From assembly GCA_005884765.1 (NCBI GenBank), contig VAZV01000133.1:1-64000 (forward strand): a DNA stretch of 64,000 bases, read 5' to 3'. Both the position numbers and the translations under genes were made by a program. Below are positions 16,550 to 25,801 of the stretch, one piece after another. Within the stretch, counting starts at the first letter, position 1, and each line of letters starts with the position of its first letter. The notes below the pieces were generated by a model that searched no databases, had not been told where the DNA came from, and saw nothing but the letters and a program-made list of their open reading frames with translations. The DNA is from Alphaproteobacteria bacterium. Lineage in GTDB: Bacteria; Pseudomonadota; Alphaproteobacteria; Rhizobiales; Xanthobacteraceae.

Positions 16550-16981
16550 TCGTTTGTCACTGTTTGACGCGTACTGATCAGTAACTGCAACGAACAAACG
16601 GAGCAATCTCAAGCGGAAATTAACGTAAAGGTTCTCGACCCCGCTACTATTCGTAACCAAGTTATGGGTATTTTAATTCTATGTTTGCTTGATTTGAGGG
16701 TTAGACCCTCTCCGGATCGCGCGCGAGGCGGCCGACTATGCTGCGGCGGAACGGCGATAGCAGGCGACTGTTGCGCGGGATACGGTAATGGCTCGGTCTG
16801 CGCAATCAAATGTGCGATGAGGTTCAGACGGAACTAAGCGAGAAAGGACTAGGGCCACACCCAATCCGCCGACGATCCTCAGCGAGCTAGACGCGCTTTA
16901 CCTGCCGTCCCGATTAAGCGCCGGAGGCCGGGGAGAGATCTCCACTTTGTTCCTCTCCTGATATCGCGACTGACCCACGGC
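16550..16981. other. Intergenic stretch downstream of the sugar transferase
   Basis: No gene recognised on either strand. It contains an AATTAACG near 16617 and no clear promoter or hairpin. Confidence 0.35.
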
Positions 16982-17656
16982 TCAGAACGCGCTGTCGGAA
17001 AGTACAAGGGAGGGAATCGTAACAACCAATATTTTTGCGTCGAGTGCCATCGACCAATTACGTGCATAAAACGCGTCACATGCGACGCGCTTGTCGTACG
17101 TGGTTTTGCTGCGGCCGCTGACCTGCCACAGCCCCGTGATACCGGGTCGGCACGCCAGATATTCGCCTATGGAACTCGCGTAACGCTCCAGCTCTTCGTC
17201 GGTCACCGGACGAGGGCCCACGATGCTCATGTCGCCTTTGAGAACATTGAACAACTGGGGCAGCTCGTCCAAGCTAGACCTGCGAAGGATGGCGCCGATC
17301 GCCGTCACTCTGGGATCGTACCTCAGTTTGCGACTGGCCGTCCATTCGGCAGCCGCCACGGGATCCAATTCAAGCAATTGGCGCAAGCGCTCAGGAGCAT
17401 CCGCAACCATGGTGCGGAATTTCAGGCAATCGAAATGCTTGCCGTTAAACCCGACCCGCCGATGACGAAAGAGCGCTGGCCCCGGTGAGCTCAGGATCGT
17501 GAAAACAAAACAGATGATCAATAGCGGCGCCAGCAGGACGAGCCCGGAGAGTGCTAGTACAATATCAACTATTCTTTTGGGAGTCATTCCGATGGGAGCC
17601 GCTGATTCTATTGAAGCCAATTGCAGACCGCTACGTGTATCGGCCAAGCTGTTCAT
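16982..17656 (-). CDS. Initiating sugar-phosphate transferase (ExoY-like)
   Basis: 224 residues of the bacterial sugar transferase family. One membrane segment at about 29-53 (IVLALSGLVLLAPLLIICF) is followed by the cytoplasmic catalytic part with FRHRRVGFNGKHFDCLKF, RRSSLDELPQLFNVLKGDMS and SIVGPRPVTDEE, where Asp-Glu and the basic residues form the active site; CRPGITGLWQVSGRS closes it. It transfers a sugar 1-phosphate, galactose in ExoY, from UDP-sugar to undecaprenyl phosphate and so starts the repeat unit. GGAGTACC precedes the ATG. It is shorter than WbaP and has no extra N-terminal membrane helices. The donor sugar is inferred only by similarity. Confidence 0.9.
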   Translation of the reverse strand: MNSLADTRSGLQLASIESAAPIGMTPKRIVDIVLALSGLVLLAPLLIICFVFTILSSPGPALFRHRRVGFNGKHFDCLKFRTMVADAPERLRQLLELDPVAAAEWTASRKLRYDPRVTAIGAILRRSSLDELPQLFNVLKGDMSIVGPRPVTDEELERYASSIGEYLACRPGITGLWQVSGRSKTTYDKRVACDAFYARNWSMALDAKILVVTIPSLVLSDSAF

Positions 17657-18285
17657 TTCGGTACTCCAAAAAACAAATCTCTAAAAAGCTTCCCGACTTT
17701 CGTCATTCTTAATGCGCTTCTTTAACTGTTTTTTATCAAAGTAATGGGCGCTGCACAATTCGAGCAAGCCTGTATTGTATGCAAGATTTAATTAAGCTGA
17801 ATGCAATAACTTCTTAAATTTGTTAACCATTTTGATGGTCCTTGTCAAAACAAGCAGATGCTGCGCCAAAGCTGGCCAGAACCGGACGTTTGGATGTTGC
17901 TCCGCGATGTGGTCGAATGAGAAGCGTTCAAGTCGTGAGTCTTCCGTCACCCGAAAAGGTTCGAATTTGCCTTGATTTTTTGCGGATCGTTAACCGATCG
18001 GGGTAGGCAGGGGCGGCTGCTGCAGCCTGAGAACTGCGAAATTCCCGCTGAACTCGTGTGCCGAGCCCCGCAGACGGCTTTGGCCCGACGCTGATTAGTG
18101 GCCTCGGAAGGCTGTCCGATACAATAGGCGGTCGCAGATGGTCCTACGGCGGACGTTGCGCCGATGCTGCCGTCAGGAGGGGTCAACAACAGAGCCGTGA
18201 AGCAGCATGGCAACAACTTCACCGAAGGTCGAATTTTGCAAGCTCTCCCCGGGTAGCGGGAAACGTCGCGCCAGCAGAGTCCGCC
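17657..18285. promoter_or_regulatory. AT-rich upstream region of the initiating transferase
   Basis: This 629-base gap has a strongly AT-rich core (about 17690-17830) upstream of the minus-strand transferase, unlike its neighbours. It holds TTAACCAT at 17823-17830 (the CtrA half-site form in alphaproteobacteria) and TTAACC at 17990-17995. It is a plausible promoter and control region. A 91-codon minus frame at 17947-18222 starts like a signal peptide but lacks a good ribosome site, so I did not call it. Confidence 0.45.
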
Positions 18286-19014
18286 TCATGAGCGGAGTTT
18301 GTGCAACGCGTCGGAAAAAGCGCTCTGGCTAAGCGGGTCGAGTTGGTCAATGCGTGATTGGAGTAATGTGCGCACGGCAGCGGGTGCGTTCAAATAGGCG
18401 CGGGCGGGGATCTCAATAAATCGATCGCTAACAAGATGCTCGAATTCGGTCAGGATTTTCTGCCGAACCGCCTCGGGTGCAGCAAAGACCACGGGTATCG
18501 CAACGACGATACGACGGACCGCCACCCACGCCTCATTTGGTGAGGTCTCGTAGGACATCGCGAGCAGATCAAACGAATGTTCGTTCAATACCCCATGCTC
18601 GATTTCTAGCCCGAACGCCGCAAGCCAAACAAATGATTCGCGCGGGCTGCAATTCAGAATCCGCCGGACGCGAGCTTCGAGAGACTGAATGTGCTGATCG
18701 TATTCATGAAAGGCTCCGGACCGTAGGGCAGCATCTGCGAGTGGAATTTCCAGGAGCAGGAGTACGCGCTGCGAGTGATTGTCGCAGGCGCCCACGTTCT
18801 CCACAGCCGCGCCCTCAAGCATCCTGATAGCCGCGCTGCGGTTGAAGGTCTCGAATCGCAGGAGGCGAGCCTCAACATCCCGAAAATCGTCGGCCGCCGC
18901 ACCGCTCGCCAAATTTGAAATTCCCCAGACCAGTCCCAGAGAGCCGATGGCGAACGCCACGGTCCGCAGAGCAAATATTCGAAAGGCAAGCCCTGGCTTT
19001 GAGGCGGCAGGCAA
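18286..19014 (-). CDS. Membrane-anchored protein encoded next to the tyrosine autokinase
   Basis: 242 residues, one hydrophobic segment at about 15-38 (TVAFAIGSLGLVWGISNLA) and a helical, probably periplasmic domain with two cysteines (VGACDNHSQRV and ILNCSPRESF). The TTG start lies two bases past the stop of the ExoP-like gene, so the two are surely one transcript. I do not know the family; similar helical proteins accompany exopolysaccharide co-polymerases in related bacteria, so a helper role in chain-length control or export is a guess. Confidence 0.65.
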   Translation of the reverse strand: MPAASKPGLAFRIFALRTVAFAIGSLGLVWGISNLASGAAADDFRDVEARLLRFETFNRSAAIRMLEGAAVENVGACDNHSQRVLLLLEIPLADAALRSGAFHEYDQHIQSLEARVRRILNCSPRESFVWLAAFGLEIEHGVLNEHSFDLLAMSYETSPNEAWVAVRRIVVAIPVVFAAPEAVRQKILTEFEHLVSDRFIEIPARAYLNAPAAVRTLLQSRIDQLDPLSQSAFSDALHKLRS

Positions 19015-19016
19015 AA

Positions 19017-21275
19017 TTAAACGACTTCCGAAGGAATTTTTTCGTTGGTGTAGTAGTGATAGCTGCGATCCGAGTATCCTTCGAAGCGCCGCATGACGGC
19101 CTCGTCGGCCTTGTTGAGAACGGCCCCGAGCAATCGCTCCGAAACAATGGAGGAGGCCGAGACAGCCTTGAGGATTTCATCGGACGAGGTGCTCCCCCAC
19201 TCGACCACCAGAACGAAGGCGTCGAATAAATGAGCCGCCGCCTTGACATCCACCACCGGAAGGATGGGAGGCAAGTCGACGAGGACGTAATCGTAGTCGT
19301 TCTTGGCGGCCTTTAACATCTGCCGCATTGCCGGGGAGTTCAGAATATCTGAACTGTTGGACGGCTTGATCCGCGTCGAAGATGGCAGGAAGTCGAACTT
19401 ATACTCGGTGTCGGTGATGACCAGATCGTCGAAAGACGATTTGTCAGCGACCATGTCGAGTAGCCCCGGCGCATTGGCGTAGCCAAGCGTATTGGTCATC
19501 GATGGATTTCGCAAATCCGCATCAATCAGCAGCACGCGGCTTCCGCTCTTCGCGACAAAGGCCGCGAAGCTCGCAGCAACCGTCGTTTTTCCCTCGCCCG
19601 GAAGCGCTGAAACGATCCCCACGACTTTACCACCGGCCGGATGCAGGTCGATCGCGACCTTGATATATCGAAGCGCTTCGGCGGTCGCAGAGAAAGGTGC
19701 TACTTCGCTGATCTCTCGAAACGCCCCTGAATCTCTTGGCGCCCCGTGTTTGCGGAGAGGGGGTCTTTTTCCAGCAACGGCCGGCAGGACCGCAAGACAG
19801 CCGATCCCAAGAAGGCCCTCAAGCTGAGCGCGCGTGTGGATTTGGCGGTTCATCTGCTCACGGGTGTACGCCAACATGATCCCGAGGCCGAACCCGCAGA
19901 CAACTGCCAGTGCGAGCGTCAGGGTGGTCTTGGGCGAACTAGGTGCGCGGGGCGGGGAGGCGACAGTGACAACCCGCGCCTCGGTCGAGGGAAACGACTG
20001 TTGTTGCACCGATTGAGTGAACCGGGACAGGAATGTCTCGTAGATATTGCGATAGGTATTCGCGGCGGTCTCCAGTTCGCGCAAGCGCACCTGCGATTGT
20101 CGCGTCGATCCGGACTGCTGGAAAACGTCCATCATGCGCTTGTCGATGGATTCTTCCTGGCTTTTGGCGATCTGAAGCTCGCTCTTATAGCTCTCGGCGA
20201 TGCGCGAGATTTCGTCCCAGATCGCGCGTTGCAGCGCCGCCATTTCAGCGCGAAGATTTCTTGCGGCCTGATGATCAGCCCCGTAACGAGCGCTCCATTC
20301 AGATTCCCTGTTTTGATCGTCAAGGAACTGCTGACGGAGCTTCGTAATCACGGGATTGCTGAGGGCGTCGGTGACGACCGGGTCAGGGATGCCAAAGCTC
20401 TCCTTGTCGTTGCGCTGCTCAAGAACGCGCGCTATACGGTCGAGCTTTGCTCTGGCCTGGCTGGTATCGGCGCGAGCTTTCGCCAGGGCGACGCCCAATT
20501 GATCGAGTTCGACCTCGCTCGCCAGCTTGCCATCGACGCCGATAATGATGCTGTTCGCGGACTTGAAATCCTGCACGGCCTTGTAGGCATCGCTCGCTTG
20601 CTGGCGCAGTTCTCCTATCCGCTGCTCCAACCACACGCTGGCGCGATGCGTCGCCTCGAATTTCGCCTGGAGCTGATCGTCTATATAGGCATCGGCAAAG
20701 GCGTTCGCGATCGTTGCGGCCTTTTCCCGGTCACGTGACGTGTAGGCGATCTGCTCGATATAACTGCGCCCCAGGCGGGTAACCCGTAGATTGTCTTTCA
20801 GCGCTCCAAGAGTGCGGCGCATTATTTCGTCATTTGACGGCTCGGATTGCGGTCCTGAAGTCAGTCCCAATAGCGAGAAGATGTGCTGCTTCAGGCCGCT
20901 GCCGGTGCCGACAAATTCGGGATCTTCATTCAAATGTAGCTGGCGGATGACAGTAAGGGCGACCTTTTCGGACTTCGTGGTTTCTATCTCACTCTCCACC
21001 GCGGGGTCTTCAACCGGATGATTTTCGGTTGCGAGCTCAGACTGCGTCCAAGTGATCCTCTTCGTGTCGATGATCATATCCGCCTGCGCGGTATATCTTG
21101 ATGGCGTGATTGCAAGGTATGCTACGCCGACGATCAGGGCCAAGCCCGTGACCAGAACGATGAACCGCCATTGTCTGCTCAGAAAATCGCGAACATGCGT
21201 CAGTGATAACGTTCCGGCGTTGGGATCGGATTCCATTGCCGGCGCGTATCGCGGAAATTGCCCGGCTATGTTCAT
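19017..21275 (-). CDS. Polysaccharide co-polymerase with tyrosine autokinase domain (ExoP-like)
   Basis: 752 residues. The Wzz-type N-terminal part has a first membrane helix at about 37-56 (VTGLALIVGVAYLAI), a long coiled-coil periplasmic region and a second helix near residue 435 (TLALAVVCGFGLGIMLAY). The C-terminal BY-kinase has Walker A PGEGKTT (about 560), Walker A' LLIDADLRNPS (about 585), Walker B VLVDLPPILP (about 665) and a tyrosine cluster SYHYY near the end. Such proteins set chain length and drive export, with phosphorylation of the tyrosine tail controlling oligomer state. I used the ATG at 21275, which has GAGGAG correctly spaced; a TTG six bases up is possible. Confidence 0.92.
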   Translation of the reverse strand: MNIAGQFPRYAPAMESDPNAGTLSLTHVRDFLSRQWRFIVLVTGLALIVGVAYLAITPSRYTAQADMIIDTKRITWTQSELATENHPVEDPAVESEIETTKSEKVALTVIRQLHLNEDPEFVGTGSGLKQHIFSLLGLTSGPQSEPSNDEIMRRTLGALKDNLRVTRLGRSYIEQIAYTSRDREKAATIANAFADAYIDDQLQAKFEATHRASVWLEQRIGELRQQASDAYKAVQDFKSANSIIIGVDGKLASEVELDQLGVALAKARADTSQARAKLDRIARVLEQRNDKESFGIPDPVVTDALSNPVITKLRQQFLDDQNRESEWSARYGADHQAARNLRAEMAALQRAIWDEISRIAESYKSELQIAKSQEESIDKRMMDVFQQSGSTRQSQVRLRELETAANTYRNIYETFLSRFTQSVQQQSFPSTEARVVTVASPPRAPSSPKTTLTLALAVVCGFGLGIMLAYTREQMNRQIHTRAQLEGLLGIGCLAVLPAVAGKRPPLRKHGAPRDSGAFREISEVAPFSATAEALRYIKVAIDLHPAGGKVVGIVSALPGEGKTTVAASFAAFVAKSGSRVLLIDADLRNPSMTNTLGYANAPGLLDMVADKSSFDDLVITDTEYKFDFLPSSTRIKPSNSSDILNSPAMRQMLKAAKNDYDYVLVDLPPILPVVDVKAAAHLFDAFVLVVEWGSTSSDEILKAVSASSIVSERLLGAVLNKADEAVMRRFEGYSDRSYHYYTNEKIPSEVV

Positions 21276-21331
21276 CCACAACTCCTCGAACCGACTGCCG
21301 TGTCAGCAGGTTTCATGCACGCCACGGACAT

Positions 21332-21964
21332 TCAATGTGTTGCGCTTACTGGATTTGCCGCAGTCGACGAGCCGGATGCCGTCGGCTTGCTTGTCGGGCC
21401 AGCGGTTGCGCCTGCCGATGTGATCTGGAAAAACGGGGGTGAGCCGGCCCCGCCAGGGTCTTTGGGTAATCCCGGCGATCGGTTCGGATTTACGATGACC
21501 ACGCTGCCCACAGAACTGGTGGCGGACGACACAGCCGCATCCGTTGCAGCGGTCGACAGATCGCCTGCTACCGCAGCGAAGGCGTTCTGGAATTCGCCGT
21601 CCTGAAAGCCGGCCACCGCTTGCTGGATGAGCAAGGCCGCGTGCAGGTCAATATTGGAACAGGCTATCGCGGCCTGAGCGAGACCGGCAGCGATCGCGGT
21701 CTGAAACCGCGGTGTCGTTGTGCTTGCAAGTCGAACAAGATCCACAGCAAGGGAAGCGTCGGTCCCCACCAAGTCTCTCACGAAGGCTTCGACCGTGCGG
21801 GTATCTGAATTTGCGGCGACGATGTCTTTAGGATTTGATTTGAACTGAGCGACTGCTTGGTCCGATAGGGGCGGAACGACACATGGCGTAGCTGCCGCCT
21901 GACTGGCGCAATATGCAACCAATAATTGAGGGACAAGTATCCTTACCACGAATCCGATACGCAT
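21332..21964 (-). CDS. Exported protein upstream of the tyrosine autokinase
   Basis: 210 residues with a signal peptide (MRIGFVVRILVPQLLVAYCA, cleavage near QAAATP). The mature part is helical and alanine-rich (VEAFVRDLVGTDASLAVDLV, AAIAAGLAQAAIACSN-type segments), with a Gly/Ser/Ala-rich tail from about 150 containing VGSVVIVNPNRSPG. GGAG lies eight bases before the ATG at 21964; a longer frame begins at 22003. It precedes the ExoP-like gene by 56 bases and probably shares its transcript. Function unknown; a periplasmic partner of the export machine is plausible. Confidence 0.6.
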   Translation of the reverse strand: MRIGFVVRILVPQLLVAYCASQAAATPCVVPPLSDQAVAQFKSNPKDIVAANSDTRTVEAFVRDLVGTDASLAVDLVRLASTTTPRFQTAIAAGLAQAAIACSNIDLHAALLIQQAVAGFQDGEFQNAFAAVAGDLSTAATDAAVSSATSSVGSVVIVNPNRSPGLPKDPGGAGSPPFFQITSAGATAGPTSKPTASGSSTAANPVSATH

Positions 21965-22307
21965 CAACACGCTCCAAATACCTGTTTGAATGGAAAAATG
22001 CACATTTAAGTCTACAATGAGATACGAGATTGCATCAACCGTGTTTCTTTAGCTATGGTTGACGGGTCAGCTTTCCGGCAGAGGCGGACCTTACCCCCGC
22101 TTGACGCTTGAATATGCTAGCGTTTTGAGAACGGGGCACTTCCTGCTAGCGTTTCTGTGTCAGGTTTTCGGAAGGTTGCAGGCTGCGATAAATCTACGGA
22201 ATGCAGTTTTCGCGACGTCGGATCGAGGAAAGCTGATTGTCCGTCTTGCGCGGCTCGTGAAATGAAATGACCCCATTCCCTTTTGCAAACTGCTCGGCGA
22301 GGGCGAG
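21965..22307. other. Intergenic region between divergent exopolysaccharide genes
   Basis: Likely holds the promoters for the autokinase operon (minus) and the phosphatase (plus). A 68-codon plus frame at 22059-22265 lacks a ribosome site and family features. No clear sigma-70 boxes seen. Confidence 0.35.
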
Positions 22308-23075
22308 TTGATAGAGCCCTTAACGCTTTTTGGTGTCGATCGTTTGAAAGTACTCGGGCGGCGTCCTTCGTTATCCGCAGGCCAGAGAATTTATGCGGTT
22401 GGCGACATTCATGGTCGGCTCGATCTGCTCAATGAACTGCTGGCCTGGATCGACACCGATATCGGACTTCGTCCGACCGCCAGGCCGATTTACGTCTTTC
22501 TGGGTGATTATATCGATCGCGGACCTGCCTCGCGCGAGACGATCGATCGATTGATCGAACACAGCGAAGCTAACGAATGCATATTCCTGAAAGGCAATCA
22601 CGAACTGATCGCGATCAAATGTCTCAGTGATCGCAACCTGTTCGATCAATGGATGCGCCTGGGCGGGATGGAAACGCTTGTTTCGTACGGGATCTCTGCT
22701 CAGGGCCTGGCGAATGGAAGGAACATAGTTGAGTTGCAGGCGGCCTTTCACCGGGCATTGCCGCAAGTCCATTTCCGCTTTTTCCGAGACTTGCAGCCGT
22801 TCTTTGTCTGTGGCGATTTTTTCTTTGTCCACGCGGGGGTGAGACCCAATGTCGACCTAACCCGGCAGAAAGAGAGCGATCTGCTCTGGATTAGGGACGA
22901 GTTTCTCTCGTCGAACGTCGACTTCGGCAAGATCGTCGTTCACGGGCACACGCCGACCCTCGAGATCGAAGTCGGATCGAACCGGATCAACATCGATACC
23001 GGCGCATTTGCGACTGGCCGTCTCACATGCCTCGTGATCGAGGAGTCATCATTGTCAGCTGTCAACACATTCTAG
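22308..23075 (+). CDS. PPP-family metallophosphoesterase (serine/threonine phosphatase type)
   Basis: 255 residues with all PPP signatures: GDIHGRLD (about 33-40), FLGDYIDRG (about 65-73), LKGNHE (about 96-101), then HAGVRP and VVHGHT as the remaining metal ligands. Two metal ions carry out phosphate ester hydrolysis. Relatives include bacterial PrpA/PrpB and phage lambda phosphatase. It lies next to the tyrosine autokinase, divergently, which makes a signalling link conceivable, though PPP enzymes mostly act on Ser/Thr and on small substrates. I accept the TTG at 22308 because GAGGGCGAG immediately precedes it. Confidence 0.88.
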   Translation: MIEPLTLFGVDRLKVLGRRPSLSAGQRIYAVGDIHGRLDLLNELLAWIDTDIGLRPTARPIYVFLGDYIDRGPASRETIDRLIEHSEANECIFLKGNHELIAIKCLSDRNLFDQWMRLGGMETLVSYGISAQGLANGRNIVELQAAFHRALPQVHFRFFRDLQPFFVCGDFFFVHAGVRPNVDLTRQKESDLLWIRDEFLSSNVDFGKIVVHGHTPTLEIEVGSNRINIDTGAFATGRLTCLVIEESSLSAVNTF

Positions 23076-23115
23076 CGCCACCGTCCGAGCGAAGGATCCT
23101 CGCTGCCGCCCGCGA

Positions 23116-24219
23116 TCAATGTATGCTGGCTCGCTTGCGAAGCAGGCCGTCGATGTGGCTGCCCATCTTCTGAAAGAATTGCTCGCGGCCGAATTGCTTC
23201 GCATGCGCCGCGATCTTTTCGGAATCGAACTCGACCTCAGCCAGGCTCTTTACCGCCGCGGTGATCGCCTCGACCGTCTGATCGGCGAAGAACACGCCCG
23301 ATACGCCTTTGGCAACGGTTTCGGTGGCTCCGCCGCGTGCAAAGGCGACGACCGGACGCCCGCTCGCCATCGCCTCAACCGGCACCATCCCAAAATCCTC
23401 CTCGCCGGGAAAGATCAGCGCACGGCATTGAGCATAATGCTCTTTCAGGACATCGAAAGGTTGCGCCCCCATCACCGTGACGGTCGGGCCGGCGATACGG
23501 CGGATTTCATCGATCATCTCGCCGCCGCCGATCACGACCAGCTTCAATTTCATCTCGTTAAATGCGCGGACCGCGAGATCGGGCCGTTTATAGGAGACGA
23601 GCTCGCCCGCCATCAAATAGTACTCGCCGAGGTTCGATGGCGCCGCGATCGAAAACGCATCGGTGTCGACGGGCGGGTGAATGACAACAGAATCCCGTCC
23701 GTAATATCGCTCGATGCGTTTTGCGACGGTGGCCGAGTTCGCGACGAAGCTGTCGACGCGCGCCGCCGACGCGACGTCCCACATCCGCAGGTAGTGCGCC
23801 AGGGGAGGCATCGCGAGCCGCGTCATCCGGCCGGCGCCGGCGCGATACTCGTGATACATGTTCCAGATGTAGCGCATCGGCGTGTGGCAGTAGCAAACGT
23901 GAAGCGCATCCGGCGGTGGAATGACGCCTTTTGCAGGTCCGGATTCGCTGCTGATGACGAGGTCATATCCGCGCAGGTCGAGCTGCTCAAGCGCAAGCGG
24001 CATCAAAGGAAGATAGCTCTTGTACATCCGTGTGGCGCGCGGCAGCGCATTGATGTAGGTCGGAATGATCCGATGCCGACGAATCCTGTCGGATATCATC
24101 TCGGGATCATAAACATGGGTGAAAATATCGGCCTGCGGGTACATCTCGCAGAGCGCCTCGATCACCTTCTCGCCGCCGCGCATGCCGACGAGCCAGTAGT
24201 GAACAATTGCTACTTTCAT
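23116..24219 (-). CDS. Family 4 glycosyltransferase
   Basis: 367 residues, GT-B fold. The acceptor half begins MKVAIVHYWLVGMRGGEKV, and the donor half has EDFGMVPVEAMASGRPV, the E-x7-E nucleotide-sugar motif, followed by FARGGATETV. It would add a hexose to the lipid-linked repeat unit at the cytoplasmic face of the membrane, using a retaining mechanism. The donor cannot be inferred. I used the ATG at 24219, preceded by AAGG; a TTG at 24225 also fits. It is convergent with the phosphatase, and divergent from the next transferase. Confidence 0.88.
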   Translation of the reverse strand: MKVAIVHYWLVGMRGGEKVIEALCEMYPQADIFTHVYDPEMISDRIRRHRIIPTYINALPRATRMYKSYLPLMPLALEQLDLRGYDLVISSESGPAKGVIPPPDALHVCYCHTPMRYIWNMYHEYRAGAGRMTRLAMPPLAHYLRMWDVASAARVDSFVANSATVAKRIERYYGRDSVVIHPPVDTDAFSIAAPSNLGEYYLMAGELVSYKRPDLAVRAFNEMKLKLVVIGGGEMIDEIRRIAGPTVTVMGAQPFDVLKEHYAQCRALIFPGEEDFGMVPVEAMASGRPVVAFARGGATETVAKGVSGVFFADQTVEAITAAVKSLAEVEFDSEKIAAHAKQFGREQFFQKMGSHIDGLLRKRASIH

Positions 24220-24573
24220 CGGCAATGCCTTGGATTATTTCTGTTGCAACTGCCATCGAGTGCCTTCTTAGCTTTGCGCTTCGATCAGGCCAATAGCCGC
24301 AGCAGCCTTCAACCGGGTAATGTTAACTCACGCCTGCACCCTCACCCAGGGCTGAGCAGGAGCCGGGAAGCACGGCGAGCTTTGCGGGAGCGATTAACCT
24401 TGTTGTCGGCCTATCGGTAAGGCCTCGTGCGCTCCGTTTAACTAACTCGATGAAGATTTCTTCGGCGGCGTTCGCGAATCGTTGCGGTGCCAATGTCCTC
24501 CTGCCAAGAGAACAGTGGCACGCCAGCCAAATAAGGTCATGGAAGGGCGATCATTCGATCGAAATCACCGGCG
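24220..24573. other. Intergenic region between divergent glycosyltransferases
   Basis: Contains TTAACC at 24394-24399, 175 bases before the plus-strand transferase, and ATGTTAAC near 24318. A 12-codon reading frame at 24539-24577 ends inside the next start codon (ATGA); see findings. No other gene seen. Confidence 0.35.
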
Positions 24574-25527
24574 ATGAGCGAAAATGTCGTGAAAGGAACG
24601 GCTGGTTCTGACGATCTCCCTTGGGGACAGTCAGCGCGCGGAAAGCTCAGGATCGCTGTTGGCATCGCGACTGCCGGTCGACGGACGATCGTTGGCTACA
24701 CGCTCGATCTGATCGCGCGACAGACGCGCTTGCCCGACGCGCTGATCGTTTGTCCGGCGGTTCCCGAAGATTTGGATGCGGCGGCGCTTCAGCGTCTTCC
24801 GTTCGAGACCGCGGTTCGGACCGGCAAGCGCGGGCTCACGGCACAGCGCAATCAGATCTTGTCGGCCGCAGATTCCGCGGACGTGATCGTGTTCTTCGAC
24901 GACGATTTCTTTCCCCAACTCAATTATCTCGCGGAAGTCGAAGAGCTCTTTCTTGATCATGCCGACGTGGTCGCGATAACCGGCCGACCGATAGTGGATG
25001 GGGCCAATGGCCCGGGGCTGGAGACGGAGGCTGCGCTGCGATTGATTTCCGCGGATGGCCCGTGTCCACATGACCGGTGTTTCGTGCCGACCTACGGGAC
25101 GTATGGCTGTAACATGGCCTTTCGGATGAAGCCGATCCGTCAGAGCGGCCTCTTGTTCGACGAAAATCTGCCGCTCTATGGTTGGCAGGAGGACATCGAC
25201 TTTTCCCGGCAGTTGGCCGGTTTTGGCCGGATCATCGATGCCAAGGTGTTGCGCGGCGTACATTTGGGTACGAAAGGCGGACGTACCTCGGGCGTCCGGG
25301 TTGGCTATTCGCAGATCGCCAACCCCGTTTACCTGATCCGCAAAGGCACGATGTCCGTCGCGTTCGCAGCGCCGCTTCTCTGGCGGAACGTGTTGGCCAA
25401 TCTGGCCAAAAGCTTGCGGCCGGAGCCCTGGATCGACCGTAGGGGACGTTTGAAGGGCAATTTTTTGGCCTTGCGCGATCTCCTTACTGGACACATCTCG
25501 CCGCAACGCATCCTCGAGCTTACCTGA
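24574..25527 (+). CDS. Family 2 glycosyltransferase
   Basis: 317 residues of the GT-A type. It begins with a short polar tail, then RIAVGIATAGRRTIV, the donor-site TGKRGLTAQRNQIL, and the metal-binding VIVFFDDDFFP (about 107-117). The acceptor region shows YGTYGCNMAFRMKP and PLYGWQEDIDFSRQ, where the ED is the usual catalytic-base site. No membrane segment. It probably adds one sugar of the repeat unit; donor and linkage are unknown. GT2 enzymes of this subtype accompany many rhizobial exopolysaccharide clusters. Confidence 0.85.
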   Translation: MSENVVKGTAGSDDLPWGQSARGKLRIAVGIATAGRRTIVGYTLDLIARQTRLPDALIVCPAVPEDLDAAALQRLPFETAVRTGKRGLTAQRNQILSAADSADVIVFFDDDFFPQLNYLAEVEELFLDHADVVAITGRPIVDGANGPGLETEAALRLISADGPCPHDRCFVPTYGTYGCNMAFRMKPIRQSGLLFDENLPLYGWQEDIDFSRQLAGFGRIIDAKVLRGVHLGTKGGRTSGVRVGYSQIANPVYLIRKGTMSVAFAAPLLWRNVLANLAKSLRPEPWIDRRGRLKGNFLALRDLLTGHISPQRILELT

Positions 25528-25801
25528 CAACGCGAAGCTTCGCCGATCTCGTTACAACCGGCCGTGTCGCCGAGAATGCGAGGGTGCTCCCTGCCTCGTC
25601 ATTGTCTTGCCGCCGCAATTTCCGACTTCTCAAGAGCTCGAGCCTCTTGCCATTCCGAAACGGTTCCGTCTGTTGTCGCGATTAAAGTTACCAAAGCTGG
25701 CGACTTGTAATAAGAGATGCACGATGCGATGCTGAAATCACTTACAGGCGCCAAGGACTTGTCCGCTATGACTTCTTTGCCGCCGACCTAAGAGGGTCAA
25801 T

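Noticed and set aside
17947-18222. 91-codon minus-strand frame with a signal-like start
   Set aside because: The start is hydrophobic only by chance-like composition, no proper ribosome site, and the rest has no coding character.
19746-20738. 330-codon plus-strand frame
   Set aside because: Antisense to the ExoP-like kinase; Arg/Leu-rich mirror frame without motifs.
23119-24420. 433-codon plus-strand frame, longer than the gene it opposes
   Set aside because: The minus-strand GT4 has all family motifs; this frame is a mirror of GC-rich codons with no family content.
24631-25530. 299-codon minus-strand frame
   Set aside because: Antisense to the GT2 gene; no motif, no ribosome site.
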